From Flavobacteriaceae bacterium (GTDB taxonomy: Bacteria; Bacteroidota; Bacteroidia; Flavobacteriales; Flavobacteriaceae), in NCBI GenBank assembly GCA_004762155.1, contig SIHP01000001.1:721155-785154 (forward strand): a stretch of 64,000 nt of DNA. The letters are read 5' to 3'. The notes under the pieces are model-generated. The model worked only from the letters and a program-made list of their open reading frames with translations, was not told where the DNA came from and ran no database searches. This document shows, piece after piece, positions 1 to 10,600 of the stretch; within the stretch, counting starts at the first letter, position 1; the number at the start of each line of letters is the position of its first letter. The position numbers and the translations under genes were made by a program.

Positions 1-279
1 CTTGAAGCTTTAGGCTTGGCTGGTGATTTAGACATTGGCGCTGTAAGGAATAATGTTAAAGTGCACAGAGAAGAAAACGGAACAAAAAAGACATATGAAT
101 TAGACTTGCGTTCTAATTCAATCTTTACATCACCTGCATATTATTTACAGCAAAATGATGTAGTATATGCAGAACCTAATAAGCCCTCTTCTCAAGATGC
201 TGCTTATAATAGAAATTCTGGTCTATTTATTTCTATTGCATCTTTATTAATAACTGTAGTTACACTTTTAATACGATAA
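1..279 (+). CDS. wza: Polysaccharide export outer-membrane protein, Wza type (C-terminal part)
   Basis: The reading frame is open from base 1, so this is the 3' end of a gene that begins outside the window; the TTG at 16 is not a real start. The visible residues look like the last SLBB/soluble ligand-binding part of a Wza-type protein: an 'EALGLAGDLDI' segment, then 'NDVVYAEPN', then a hydrophobic stretch at the very end (about 'LFISIASLLITVVTLLIR'). In the family, this protein forms the outer-membrane channel through which capsule or exopolysaccharide leaves the cell. The next gene, 7 bases downstream, is its usual partner, a Wzc-type co-polymerase kinase, so the two are almost certainly co-transcribed. 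Only about 92 codons are visible, so the family call rests on these motifs and the neighbour. Confidence 0.8.
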   Translation, partial: LEALGLAGDLDIGAVRNNVKVHREENGTKKTYELDLRSNSIFTSPAYYLQQNDVVYAEPNKPSSQDAAYNRNSGLFISIASLLITVVTLLIR

Positions 280-286
280 TATCATT

Positions 287-2674
287 ATGAAAGAAATAAA
301 TGATTATAAATCTAACATAGAGAATAATGATACTTTGAACATAAGAGCTGAATTAGAAAAATATTTAATTCACTGGAAATGGTTTATTCTAGGGGCTATA
401 TTAGCTTTAGTACTTGCTTTTATATATTTACGTTATACTACTCCACAATACTCTGCTAGTACTACAATAATGATTAAAGACAACAAAAAATCTGGTATAT
501 CAGCTGAACTTGCTGCATTTGAAGATTTGGGTATAATCGGTGGAGGATCTAGTAATAATCCTGACAATGAAATAGAAATTTTAAAATCTAGAAAAATAAT
601 TAGTGGAGTTGTAAATAAACTAAAATTAAATACTACATATATAGCTGAAGGGAGGTTTAAAAACTCTCAATTGTATAACATTTCTCCTATTAATATTGAC
701 TTTAAAGACTCTTTAAACAAATACATAGAAGAAACTCAAATATTCTTTATTGACATCTTATCTAATTCAAAATTTAACATTTATGATTTTGAAGGAAATA
801 TAATTAAAAAAAATTATTCTTTTAACGATGAATTATGCGCTGATGAAATAGGGTGTTTTATTATAAACAAGACAAGTTTTTTTAACAATGACAATATTGG
901 TAAAAGGATTATAATCTATGCACATTCAATAAACAAAACTACTGACTATTATATAAGTAAATTATCTATTTCTCCTATTAATAAAAACTCAAGTGTCCTC
1001 AAACTATCATTAACTTCTCCTGTAGTTGAAAAGGCTCAAGATATATTAAACGAAATTGTTGCTCAATACAATATTGATGCTATTAAAGACAAGAATCAAG
1101 TTTCTCAAAAAACTAATGATTTTATATCTGAAAGATTAAATGACATTGGAAAAGACTTAGCTTCAGCTGACGATAAAGTGACAAAATTTAAAAGGAAAAA
1201 TAAGATAACAGACATTCAAGCTGAAGCACAATTATTTTTACAAACTAGTAGTCTAAATCGTCAAAAATTAATTGATGTAAGTACTCAATTAAGCTTAATC
1301 AAATCTTTAAATAGTGAACTATCCACTAATACTGAAGATTTATTACCTTCAAACCTAGGATTACAAGATGTTACAATTGCAAAATCAATCCAGGAATATA
1401 ATCAATTAATTATTAGAAAAAACAGGTTATTAAAAAGTGCAGGTAGTAAAAACACAGTGGTAATTGAGTTACAAGATAATATAGACAACCTTAAGTCATC
1501 TTTAAAGAACAGTTTAATAAACCAACAAAAATCTTTACAATATACCGTTAATAGCTTATCGAAAGAAGCTAATGTCTTTGATTCAAAAATATCATCAATT
1601 CCAACAAAAGAAAGAGATTTTTTAGATATTGCAAGACAACAGGAAATTATTGCTAGCTTATATTCTTATTTACTAAAGAAAAAAGAAGAAACTTCTATTT
1701 CATTAGCTGTTACTGTTCCAAATGCTAAAATTATAGATAAAGCTTATGGTAGTAATATTCCAGTAAGTCCAAAAAAGAAAATTATATTTTTAGCTGCTTT
1801 ACTGTTAGGATTAATAATTCCTTTTATAATTATATATATTAGGGATTTATTAGACACAAAAGTACATACTAAAAGAGATATTGAAGAACAAACAACAATA
1901 CCATTCCTTGGTGATATACCTCATTCAGAAACTAAAGAGAAAATTGTTGTAAATAAAGATTCTAGGTCTAGTACTGCTGAGGCATTTAGATTGATAAGAA
2001 CAAATCTTGATTTCATGTTATCTAATGTAAAACAAGATAAAGGGAAGACTATATTTGTCACATCAACTACAAGTGGGGAAGGAAAATCTTTTATGTCTAT
2101 CAATTTAGCTTCTACATTAGCCTTATCTGGTAAAAAAGTTCTATTACTTGGTATGGATTTACGTGCTCCCAAAGTAACTGAATATCTAGGTATACCTAAT
2201 AGAAAAGGGATTACAAATTATATAACAAACTCCGATTTTACTGTTGATGACTTAAAATTTAGAGTACCTGAACTACCAAATCTAGATATAATTGCTTCTG
2301 GTGCAATACCTCCTAATCCAGCAGAACTTTTAATGACAGATAAGGTAAGTGAACTATTCAAGGAAGTTAGAATCAGATATGATTATGTTTTAGTAGATAC
2401 TGCTCCTGTAAATCTAGTAACAGATACTTTGTTAATCTCTAAGTTTGCTGATATATTTTTATATGTAACAAGAGCAAATTACCTAGACAAAAGAATGTTA
2501 ACGGTTCCTCAAACTCTTTATCAAGATAAAAAACTACCAAATATGGCTATAGTATTAAATGATACTGATATGAATAGAGGCTACGGATATGGTTATGGAT
2601 ATGGTTACGGTTATGGTTACGGTATTCAACAAGAACAAAAAACTCCATGGTACAAAAGAATATTTAAAGCATAA
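287..2674 (+). CDS. wzc: Wzc-type tyrosine-protein kinase / polysaccharide co-polymerase
   Basis: Full-length PCP-2a protein of 795 residues. The order is: N-terminal membrane helix (about 32-50) after a short cytoplasmic tail; a long periplasmic region with coiled-coil character; a second membrane helix (about 497-518); then a cytoplasmic BY-kinase domain. That domain shows Walker A 'STTSGEGKS' (near 595-603), the A' motif 'LLLGMDLRAPK', and Walker B 'VLVDTAP' (near 700). The tail carries seven Gly-Tyr repeats (about 765-779), the tyrosine cluster expected to be autophosphorylated. In the family, this inner-membrane kinase controls polymerisation and export of capsule together with Wza. It follows the wza-like gene by 7 bases, and a PHP phosphatase able to reverse its phosphorylation converges on it downstream. 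Confidence 0.93.
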   Translation: MKEINDYKSNIENNDTLNIRAELEKYLIHWKWFILGAILALVLAFIYLRYTTPQYSASTTIMIKDNKKSGISAELAAFEDLGIIGGGSSNNPDNEIEILKSRKIISGVVNKLKLNTTYIAEGRFKNSQLYNISPINIDFKDSLNKYIEETQIFFIDILSNSKFNIYDFEGNIIKKNYSFNDELCADEIGCFIINKTSFFNNDNIGKRIIIYAHSINKTTDYYISKLSISPINKNSSVLKLSLTSPVVEKAQDILNEIVAQYNIDAIKDKNQVSQKTNDFISERLNDIGKDLASADDKVTKFKRKNKITDIQAEAQLFLQTSSLNRQKLIDVSTQLSLIKSLNSELSTNTEDLLPSNLGLQDVTIAKSIQEYNQLIIRKNRLLKSAGSKNTVVIELQDNIDNLKSSLKNSLINQQKSLQYTVNSLSKEANVFDSKISSIPTKERDFLDIARQQEIIASLYSYLLKKKEETSISLAVTVPNAKIIDKAYGSNIPVSPKKKIIFLAALLLGLIIPFIIIYIRDLLDTKVHTKRDIEEQTTIPFLGDIPHSETKEKIVVNKDSRSSTAEAFRLIRTNLDFMLSNVKQDKGKTIFVTSTTSGEGKSFMSINLASTLALSGKKVLLLGMDLRAPKVTEYLGIPNRKGITNYITNSDFTVDDLKFRVPELPNLDIIASGAIPPNPAELLMTDKVSELFKEVRIRYDYVLVDTAPVNLVTDTLLISKFADIFLYVTRANYLDKRMLTVPQTLYQDKKLPNMAIVLNDTDMNRGYGYGYGYGYGYGYGIQQEQKTPWYKRIFKA
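2579..2623 (+). repeat. Gly-Tyr codon repeat in the Wzc tail
   Basis: Fifteen consecutive codons alternate GGN and TAY, giving seven Gly-Tyr units plus a final Gly. The third codon positions vary (GGC, GGA, GGT; TAC, TAT), so this is a degenerate hexanucleotide tandem repeat. It encodes the C-terminal tyrosine cluster of the kinase. Confidence 0.95.
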
Positions 2675-2680
2675 TTAATT

Positions 2681-2712
2681 AAAAACGCTCAAGCTAAAGC
2701 TTGAGCGTTTTT
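2681..2712. terminator. Bidirectional rho-independent terminator
   Basis: Perfect stem with arms AAACGCTCAAGCT-type and its complement AGCTTGAGCGTTT, flanked by an A-run on the left and a T-run on the right, so it can act on both strands. It lies between the convergent wzc (plus) and phosphatase (minus) genes. Confidence 0.88.
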
Positions 2713-2734
2713 AATTTTATTGAACTTTTACTTG

Positions 2735-3475
2735 TCATATAAGAAATCTTTTATTATTATCTATTAAATGTGAAATACTTTTCTTTATACTTGGTTTACC
2801 AATGCTTTTAAGTAATGATAAATGGTTTTTATGATGCGTATCTGAACCAACAAAATCATACATATTTTCTTTTAACAACTTTTCTGCAGTTTTTTTTACT
2901 CCCTTTCCATATTGCTCAGTTAAAGAGAGTAAATTTAATTGAAAAACGCAACCTGCTTTCTTTAACTTGTAAAAGTTTTCGAAATCATTATGATAAAAAA
3001 TATAACGCTCTGGATGTGCTAAAACAGGTTTATATCCTTTTAGTTGAATATCAAATAATAATTCGTATAAGTTATATGGCGCATTAAAATAAGACATTTC
3101 TACTAATACATAATTATCTTTTAATGTAAGAATATCTTTATTTTTTAATCTTAAAGCAAACTGTTCATCCAACATATACTCTGCAGCTGCTCGGAATGTA
3201 ACATCTTTAAAATCATTCTCTATCAAAGCTTCCTTTACTTCTAATAATTTTTCTTTGATTATTTGTGTAGAGTTTGGATATACATCACCTAAAACATGAG
3301 GAGTTGTTATGAAATTTTTAATACCATAACTATACATCTTTGATATTAAATTTATAGTATCATTTAAATCCTTAGCACCATCATCAATACCAGGCAGAAG
3401 ATGTGAATGTATATCTACGAAATTATCAGAAAAAAGTTCATTTAAAGGAATACTCTTTTTTTTTAAAAAAAACAT
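2735..3475 (-). CDS. PHP-type tyrosine-protein phosphatase (YwqE/CpsB/Wzb-like)
   Basis: The 246-residue protein carries the hallmark metal-binding motifs of the PHP phosphoesterase family: 'DIHSHLLPGIDDGAKD' near residue 20, 'TTPHV' near 60, 'VLAHPERY' in the middle, and 'VGSDTHH' towards the end. In Firmicutes and Bacteroidota these manganese-type enzymes dephosphorylate BY-kinases such as Wzc. Here the gene converges on wzc and shares its terminator, which fits a kinase/phosphatase pair controlling capsule assembly. It is read from its own promoter in the 134-base gap at 3476-3609, which it shares with the divergent kinase-like gene. The start at 3475 gives a hydrophilic N terminus and no signal peptide, as expected for a cytosolic enzyme. 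Confidence 0.88.
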   Translation of the reverse strand: MFFLKKKSIPLNELFSDNFVDIHSHLLPGIDDGAKDLNDTINLISKMYSYGIKNFITTPHVLGDVYPNSTQIIKEKLLEVKEALIENDFKDVTFRAAAEYMLDEQFALRLKNKDILTLKDNYVLVEMSYFNAPYNLYELLFDIQLKGYKPVLAHPERYIFYHNDFENFYKLKKAGCVFQLNLLSLTEQYGKGVKKTAEKLLKENMYDFVGSDTHHKNHLSLLKSIGKPSIKKSISHLIDNNKRFLI

Positions 3476-3558
3476 ATTAATTAGTTTAGGGAGAACAAAT
3501 TTAACATAAATTATATTAGTAAATACAGAAACATTTTTTTAACGATTGAAGTTATAAA

Positions 3559-3589
3559 TTGAATAATACGTTGAGAAGTTATATCTTTG
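3559..3589 (+). promoter_or_regulatory. Bacteroidota-type promoter for the kinase-like gene at 3610
   Basis: TTG at 3559-3561, then exactly 20 bases, then TATCTTTG at 3582-3589. This matches the TTG ... TAnnTTTG form used by the primary sigma factor of Bacteroidota. Transcription should begin near 3595, giving a very short leader before the ATG at 3610. Confidence 0.75.
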
Positions 3590-3609
3590 GTTTTTAAATA
3601 ATTATTTTC

Positions 3610-4461
3610 ATGATACTAATTGCTGATAGTGGTTCTACAAAAACTGATTGGGTTATAATAAATACAAACAAAGAAAAATCTTTGAGGTTTGAAACAGTTG
3701 GATTAAATCCTGATATACTAACTCATAATGAATTAGTAGAAAGACTAAGTAATGTTGATGATTTAGTAAATATTAAGAACGAAATAACAGAAATTAACTT
3801 TTATGGAGCTGGTTGTGGTTCAGAAGCATCGGTAAAAAAAATTAACACTGTTTTTAACACCGTTTTTAAAAACGCTACTACAAACATACATGAGGATATG
3901 TTAGCAGCTGTTTATGCTGTTTCTCCAAAGAAAGAAGGCATAATTAGTATACTTGGAACAGGTTCTAATAGTTGTTATTATGATGGAAAAAATATAGAGT
4001 CATTATCTGATTCTTTAGGTTATATAATAATGGATGAGGCAAGTGGTAATTATTTTGGAAAAAAACTACTTAGAGATTATTTTTATAAACAAATGCCTCC
4101 AGAAATTTCAATTGAATTTAACAAACAGTTTAACTTAGATACTGATACTATCAAAAATAATCTATATCTGAAATCAAACCCTAATATGTATTTAGCTTCT
4201 TTTGCTAAATTTATGTTTTCATTTAAAGACAACAATTATATAAAAACCATGATTAAAAATGGTTTTAAAGAGTTTTTTAAATTCAGCATACTCCCTTATA
4301 CAATTGACAAAAACAAAAAAATACCATTACACTTTGTAGGTTCTATAGCGTTTTACTTTAGAGATATTTTAGAAATAGTTGCCAATGAGCATCAATTAGA
4401 AATACATAGTGTTATTAGAAAACCTATAGAAAGTTTAGTTGAATATCATTCGGCTTTTTAA
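3610..4461 (+). CDS. N-acetylglucosamine kinase-like protein (BadF/BadG ATPase family)
   Basis: 283-residue ASKHA-fold protein. The phosphate-1 motif 'ADSGSTKTDW' is at the N terminus, and the phosphate-2 motif 'ILGTGSNSCYYDG' lies near residue 120. Family members phosphorylate N-acetylglucosamine or related amino sugars in the cytosol and feed cell-wall recycling. Substrate identity cannot be read from sequence. An anmK gene for another recycling step lies near 45 kb. The gene has a well-formed promoter just upstream. Its stop codon (4459-4461) is one base from the stop of the convergent murF, so the two transcripts must overlap unless they end inside each other's coding region. Confidence 0.82.
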   Translation: MILIADSGSTKTDWVIINTNKEKSLRFETVGLNPDILTHNELVERLSNVDDLVNIKNEITEINFYGAGCGSEASVKKINTVFNTVFKNATTNIHEDMLAAVYAVSPKKEGIISILGTGSNSCYYDGKNIESLSDSLGYIIMDEASGNYFGKKLLRDYFYKQMPPEISIEFNKQFNLDTDTIKNNLYLKSNPNMYLASFAKFMFSFKDNNYIKTMIKNGFKEFFKFSILPYTIDKNKKIPLHFVGSIAFYFRDILEIVANEHQLEIHSVIRKPIESLVEYHSAF

Positions 4462-4462
4462 A

Positions 4463-5722
4463 CTAATCTATATATTCTAAAGTTCTTTCTAATGACATCC
4501 CTCTTGATCCTTTGATTAAGAAGGTATTGTTGTTAAAAACTTCGTTTTGGAAATCTATCTCAAAATCACTGAACGTTTTAAACTTTAAACAATTTGTAGT
4601 CGTTTTAAAAAATGACTCACCAATTAAATAAATTTTTTGAAAACTTTTATAATTAGATACTAAGTTAACTATTCCTTGATGTTCTTCTAATGAACTATCT
4701 CCCAACTCAAACATATCACCTAAAATCAATATTTTATTTTTCGAAGGAAATAATTCAAAATTTTCTAGAGCAACTCGCATACTTGTTGGGTTTGCATTGT
4801 ATGCATCTAAAATAATTTGATTTTTATTCTTTTTAATTATTTGTGATCTATTATTGTTAGGTTTATAATTTCCAATGGCTTCTTTTATACCTTCTAAAGA
4901 AACTTTAAAATACAAACCTATTGTTATTGCTATGGCTATATTATCTAAATTATACGCTCCTATAAGTTTACTTTGTATTTGAGAGCCTCTAAAATTAACT
5001 TTTAAGAAAGGATTAATTTCATTTAAAGAAATAGAACTTTCTAAAAATATGCGGTTAGCATTTTCTGTCTTTTGAAGCTGAATATTGTCATTTTGATTAA
5101 CAAAAACCTTTTTGTTATTACTTATCAAATAATCATATAATTCTGATTTAGCTTCAACAACCCCTTCTAAAGAACCAAAACCTTCAATATGTGCCTTTCC
5201 AAAATTTGTTATATAACCGTAGTCAGGTGCAGAAATTTGAGATAATAATGCTATTTCATTATGGTGATTTGCTCCCATCTCAACAACTCCAATCTCCGTT
5301 TGAGTATTCATTGACAACAAAGTTAAAGGAACACCAATATGGTTATTAAAATTACCTTGTGTAAAAGAGACATTATACTTTTTTGATAAAACACAATTTA
5401 TTAATTCCTTCGTTGTTGTTTTACCATTACTTCCTGTTATGCTTATGATAGGAATTTTCAAATAATTCCTATGAAAATTAGCTAAACTTTGTAAAGTTTT
5501 TAGAACATCTTTTACAATGATTACTTTGGAATTATCAAATCCATTATACTCATCTACTACAGCAAAACTGGCTCCTTTATCTATAGCTTCTAAAGCGTAA
5601 TCATTACCATTAAAATTATCACCTTTTAATGCAAAGAAAATACTGTTCTTACGTATTACTCTAGTATCAGTATCTACTAGAGGATGTTCTAAAAATATAG
5701 TATGTAGGTCTTTAATTTTCAT
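4463..5722 (-). CDS. murF: UDP-N-acetylmuramoyl-tripeptide--D-alanyl-D-alanine ligase (MurF)
   Basis: Cytosolic ATP-dependent ligase adding D-Ala-D-Ala to the UDP-MurNAc-tripeptide, the last soluble step of peptidoglycan precursor synthesis. The 419 residues show the Mur-ligase N-domain, the P-loop 'ITGSNGKTTTKE' (about 95-106), the central-domain segment 'EMGANHHNEI', and the C-domain motif 'DAYNANPTSM'. The length is normal for the family. It lies directly downstream of gldJ on the same strand, but a strong terminator (5735-5766) separates them, so it may be read from a promoter overlapping that terminator or from read-through. The gldJ-murF neighbourhood is familiar from other flavobacteria. 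Confidence 0.94.
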   Translation of the reverse strand: MKIKDLHTIFLEHPLVDTDTRVIRKNSIFFALKGDNFNGNDYALEAIDKGASFAVVDEYNGFDNSKVIIVKDVLKTLQSLANFHRNYLKIPIISITGSNGKTTTKELINCVLSKKYNVSFTQGNFNNHIGVPLTLLSMNTQTEIGVVEMGANHHNEIALLSQISAPDYGYITNFGKAHIEGFGSLEGVVEAKSELYDYLISNNKKVFVNQNDNIQLQKTENANRIFLESSISLNEINPFLKVNFRGSQIQSKLIGAYNLDNIAIAITIGLYFKVSLEGIKEAIGNYKPNNNRSQIIKKNKNQIILDAYNANPTSMRVALENFELFPSKNKILILGDMFELGDSSLEEHQGIVNLVSNYKSFQKIYLIGESFFKTTTNCLKFKTFSDFEIDFQNEVFNNNTFLIKGSRGMSLERTLEYID

Positions 5723-5734
5723 ATGATAAAAATA

Positions 5735-5766
5735 AAAAAACCTCGTTAATGATAACGAGGTTTTTT
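5735..5766 (-). terminator. Terminator between gldJ and murF
   Basis: Perfect stem CCTCGTTA / TAACGAGG with loop ATGA, extended by six A-T pairs on each side, giving a U-run on the minus strand just after the gldJ stop codon. It should make gldJ largely monocistronic. Confidence 0.85.
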
Positions 5767-5784
5767 AAAATATATACGATTATT

Positions 5785-7488
5785 TTATTTTCTAATGTAT
5801 TTTGGTATAGCTGTCTTTTTTTCATTTAACATCATTGGACCAACTTTATCTGTAGCACATCTAAATCCTATAAAATTTGTTGATATGTATTCTGGAAAGT
5901 ATCTTCTTTGAGCTGGATCTAACCAATACTCTCTATCAGCCCATGAACCACCTTTATAAACTCTAGTTTTATTACTAATTAAAGTTGTTCTTCTCTTACT
6001 ATCATACTCTAATTTATTCAACACATTACCTAAAGAATCTAATTCTTCTTCTGGTTTTGTTGGCGAATTATACATTCTAGGCTTACCTACTAATTCTTCT
6101 TTATCTAATTCGTAAAACTTAGTCGATTCTTGATCTCCATCTTCAACATCAGAATTATCAGCAATTAAATAATTTCTTCTCATGAATGTATCATCCTTTG
6201 TAATTGGAATATATTTTACACTACCTGGTAAATCTTTTGGAATTATTCTTCCGTTTACAAGTGTATCATATTCTACATCTCCATCTCCAACAATAACAAC
6301 TTTACCATCTGGATCAATCAATTTTTTAGTAAAAATATTACCTCTAAAATAATTAAAATCATTTGCTTCAGAATCAACAATTGGTCTATATACATCAGAA
6401 ACCCATTCTGCTACATTTCCAGACATGTCATATAATCCGAATGCATTTGGAGGATAACTTTTAACGGAATTTGGAATATCCGAACCATCACTACTCCACC
6501 CTGAGATACCACTATAATTACCTTTACCTTGTTTAAAGTTAGCTAATTGATCTCCTTTATTTGTTCTAGATTTATTTCTAGTATATTTACTTGACCAAGA
6601 GTACTTCTTTCTACCTCTAATATTGTTATACTCTCTATTCTCAAAAATAGCTTTTGCAGCATACTCCCATTCAGATTCGGTTGGTAATCTAAATTTTTGT
6701 GATAAAATACCATCTGAAGAAGTTACTTGTCTTCCTGAAAAACCATCTTTAGTAGGTTTTGGATCTCCTTTTTTTCTTGGAACTGGAATACCTCTTTTGT
6801 AAAGCGTTGAATCACCATCAAATAATTCATACGGATCTGTTAAATAAGCATCAGTATCAAAATTATCTTTACCTTTAAATTTAATAGAATCTTCTTTAAA
6901 AACGTTTTTTATAACACCTTTATCCATTAATATTTTTAAGTTGACAGCATTTGTTCTCCATTTACAATATTTGTTTGCTTGAATCCAGCTAACACCTACT
7001 ACTGGATAATCAGCATATGCAGGATGACGTAAATAGTTCTCTGATAATAAGTTTGTATTTCCTAAACCTTTTCTCCAAACTAAAGTATCTGGTAGAATTG
7101 ATTTGTATATATGCTTAAATTGCTCTTCCTCTGGAGGAAAAACATCTTTAGTATATTGTAAAAACAAATCATATTCTGAATTAGTTACTTCGGCTTCATC
7201 TAAATAAAATGAACGCACGTGCATTTGTTTTGGAGTTGTATTCCAATCAAACATCACATCATCTTGTACTAATCCCATGGTATATGTACCACCTTCAATA
7301 TGAACCATACCTGGGGGTGTATTACCATCTTTGAATTTTCCTTTAATGTAACTACCGTAACTCGGGTCGTTAAAATTCCATCCTGTTAAATTAGATTTGC
7401 TAGAACTACCATTTCTTGACGATTGACAAGAAATAAAAAGTATACTAGCGAGGATAAAAAAACTAAATAACTTTAATGTACTCTTCAT
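5785..7488 (-). CDS. gldJ: Gliding motility lipoprotein GldJ
   Basis: The 567-residue protein begins with a lipoprotein signal (hydrophobic core, then 'ILFISC', with Cys near residue 21). It has a formylglycine-generating-enzyme (SUMF1) fold: 'MVHIEGGTYTMG' near residue 61, 'RLPTESEWEYAAK' in the middle, 'GLYDMSGNVAEWVSDVY', and 'YKGGSWADREYWL ... GFRCA' at the end. GldJ is an outer-membrane-associated lipoprotein of the gliding and type IX secretion machinery; its C terminus is known in Flavobacterium johnsoniae to matter for gliding. It is divergent from porU, the arrangement known in F. johnsoniae (gldJ, porU, porV adjacent). The SUMF1 fold here is thought to be structural, not catalytic. 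Confidence 0.92.
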   Translation of the reverse strand: MKSTLKLFSFFILASILFISCQSSRNGSSSKSNLTGWNFNDPSYGSYIKGKFKDGNTPPGMVHIEGGTYTMGLVQDDVMFDWNTTPKQMHVRSFYLDEAEVTNSEYDLFLQYTKDVFPPEEEQFKHIYKSILPDTLVWRKGLGNTNLLSENYLRHPAYADYPVVGVSWIQANKYCKWRTNAVNLKILMDKGVIKNVFKEDSIKFKGKDNFDTDAYLTDPYELFDGDSTLYKRGIPVPRKKGDPKPTKDGFSGRQVTSSDGILSQKFRLPTESEWEYAAKAIFENREYNNIRGRKKYSWSSKYTRNKSRTNKGDQLANFKQGKGNYSGISGWSSDGSDIPNSVKSYPPNAFGLYDMSGNVAEWVSDVYRPIVDSEANDFNYFRGNIFTKKLIDPDGKVVIVGDGDVEYDTLVNGRIIPKDLPGSVKYIPITKDDTFMRRNYLIADNSDVEDGDQESTKFYELDKEELVGKPRMYNSPTKPEEELDSLGNVLNKLEYDSKRRTTLISNKTRVYKGGSWADREYWLDPAQRRYFPEYISTNFIGFRCATDKVGPMMLNEKKTAIPKYIRK

Positions 7489-7682
7489 GTATCTATACTC
7501 TTTTAAGGGAGTTGCAATTTACAATTTTTATCATTTACTACAACTTAATTTTCAATAATTTATTTTCTTATAGTCATTTTATAATACAAACACTAAAACG
7601 ATTGTTTTTTTTTTATATTATACCTAACCTTGTAAAAAATTAAAATAATATTTTTATTCAAACGTTAAGTATAACAAACTTT

Positions 7683-10600
7683 ATGAAAAAAAAGGCATTA
7701 TATTTTATCTTCTTGTTTGCTCTTACCAGTAATATTCAAGCTCAAAGCTCTGTTTTATCTAATGGTGATTGGTATAAATTTGCCATTGACACCACTGGAG
7801 TTTTTAAAATTGATGCTACCTTTTTACGCAACTTAGGTATTAATACGAACTCAATAAACCCTAAATATATTAAAATTTATGGAAATGGTGGTGGTCTTTT
7901 ACCTGAGTCTGCAAATATCAATAGAGTTGATGATCTAGTAGAAAATGCTATATATATTGCAGGGGAAGATGATAACTCCTTTAATAATGATGATTTTATT
8001 TTGTTTTATGCTAAAGGTTCACACAATTGGAATGTAAATACCGATACCAATATTGTAAGTCATAACCAGAATATTTATTCGGACAATGCATATTATTTTT
8101 TAACAGTTGGAGAAACAGCCGGAAAAAGAATTAATCAAAAAAACAATATCATTGATACACCTACACTAGTTATTAATGAATATGATGATTATACCTTTTA
8201 TGAAAAAGAAAACATAAACTTAGTTGCCGTAGGTAGGCTATGGTTTGGAGAAGATTTTAGTGTTGAAAACTCTCAAAACTTCTCAATTCCTTTTCCAAAT
8301 GTTGTACAAAATTCTGATTTAACTATAAAAGTAGCTGCTGTTACGCAATCAACAACAACCTCTTCAATGAGTATTACAGCAAACGGAGAAGCATTAACAA
8401 CACTTAGTTTTACGGCTGTCTCTGGCTCTACATCATCAGGATTGGCACGTGATGCTCAAAACAGCGGAACAATAACAGCAAACAATAGCAACAACATTAA
8501 CATTGCTATAAACTACAATAACAACGGTAATCCTTCAGCAAATGCATACTTAGATTATATTGAGGTTTACGGAAGAAAACAATTAACTGCTACAGGAAAA
8601 CAGTTTTCTTTTAGAAATTTTGCTGTTGCAAACACAAGCAATGTTATTTCTTATCAAATAGAAAACAGTGCTTCTATTTTTCAAATTTGGGATGTTACCG
8701 ATACTGCAAATCCTGAATATATTGAAAATCAGAGTACAAACGGTGATTTTGTTTTTAATGAAAACGGAGGAACACTTAAAGAATATGTTCTTTTGGATGA
8801 AGATGATTTCTATACTCCTATACAAATTAACGATAGAAGTATTAGTAATCAAAATCTACATGCTTTAAATAATATAGAATATTTAATTATTACAAGTGAT
8901 GATTTAAGTTCAGAAGCGCAAAGACTTGCTACTTATCATCAAAATAATTCTAATTTAAATTCAAGAATTGTACTTCTTTCAGAAATATATAATGAATTTT
9001 CTTCAGGATCTCCAGACATAGTTGGAATCAGGGATTTTATAAAATATTTATCTAATAATTCTTCAACTTCAACATTAAAATACGTTTGTTTTTTTGGAGA
9101 CTCTTCTTACGATTATAAAGATCGAATTTCTGGAAACAACAATATTATCCCTACGTTTCATGCAGAAGAGAGTTTTGATTTAGTTTCATCTTATGTAACC
9201 GATGATTTTTATGTAATGATTGATGATACAGATGGATTAATGTCTGGATCCGATTCAATTGATATTGCCTCTGGAAGAATACCTGTAAGTAGTACACAAG
9301 AAGCTAGGAATGTAGTAGATAAAATATTAAGTTATTACGAAACAGAATCTTTCGGAAACTGGAGAAATAACATTACTCTTATCGCTGATGATATTGATGC
9401 TAGTTCTGATGCTACACTTCAGCCTGGTATTGAACAAATTGCCGACTCTATAAAAAGTAACAAGCCTATATTCAATATCAATAAAATATACTTAGATGCT
9501 TATCAGCAAGAAAATTCTTCTGGTGGAGAACGTTATCCAGAAGTTAATAGCGCTATTACTAACTTTATGGAAAAAGGATCTTTAGTATTTAATTACTTTG
9601 GTCATGGTGGTGAAGATGGTTTGGCTAGTGAACGTATTTTAGACATTACAGAAATTCAAAGTTTTAATAATGATAGACTTCCTTTATTTATTACGGTAAC
9701 TTGTGAGTTTTCTAGATTTGACAACCCGCTTAGAGATACCGCAGGGGAACAATTGTTTTTAAATGAAAATGGTGGGGCTGTAAGTATGATTACCACTACT
9801 AGAGATGTGTTTATTTCTACTGGAGAAACATTTAATAAAAAACTAACAGATTATGTATTAGACTTTGATGAAAGTGATAATACCATAGCAGAAAACCTTG
9901 TTAAAACTAAAAATGAAACAACAAGTAATCAACGTTTTTTTATCTTTTTCTTTGGAGATCCAGCTATGAAATTAGCAATTCCAAAACCCAATATTGAAAT
10001 CACAAAAATAAATGGTATTGATGTTTCTCAATCAATTGATACTCTAAAAGCTTTATCAAGAATAAATATTGAAGGTATGGTTACAACGAACAATACTATT
10101 TTATCTGATTTTAACGGTACAATATTTACTACAATATTTGACAAACCAATAGACAAACAAACTCTTGATAATGATGGCTTTGGAATAGTAAATACATTTG
10201 ATGCACAAGAAAGCAAACTTTTTACAGGAAAATCTTCTGTTGAAAACGGAATTTTTAAATTTGACTTTATTGTTCCTAAAGATGCTAAGATCGCTTACGG
10301 AAACGGAAAAGTAAGCATGTATGCGAATAACGAAATAATAGATAAATCTGGAGCTAATTTTGATATTATAATAGGTGGAATTAACGAAGACGCACCTGAT
10401 GATGATATAGGACCTGAAATGGAAGCTTATATGAACGATGAGTCTTTTATAGATGGGGGAACAACCAACACCTCTCCAAACTTAATTTTAAAATTATCTG
10501 ACATTAGTGGAATTAACACTTCTATTACAGCTGTAGATCATGATATTGTTGCTGTTTTAGATGGTAATCAATCTGAACCAATCGTTTTAAATGATTATTA

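Noticed and set aside
16..18. TTG as the start of the first gene
   Set aside because: The frame is open to base 1 and the residues before the TTG continue the SLBB-like domain, so this is an internal codon.
4459..4465. Possible gene fusion or frameshift where the kinase-like gene meets murF
   Set aside because: They are on opposite strands and each ends at its own stop codon with normal family length; it is simply a one-base convergent junction.
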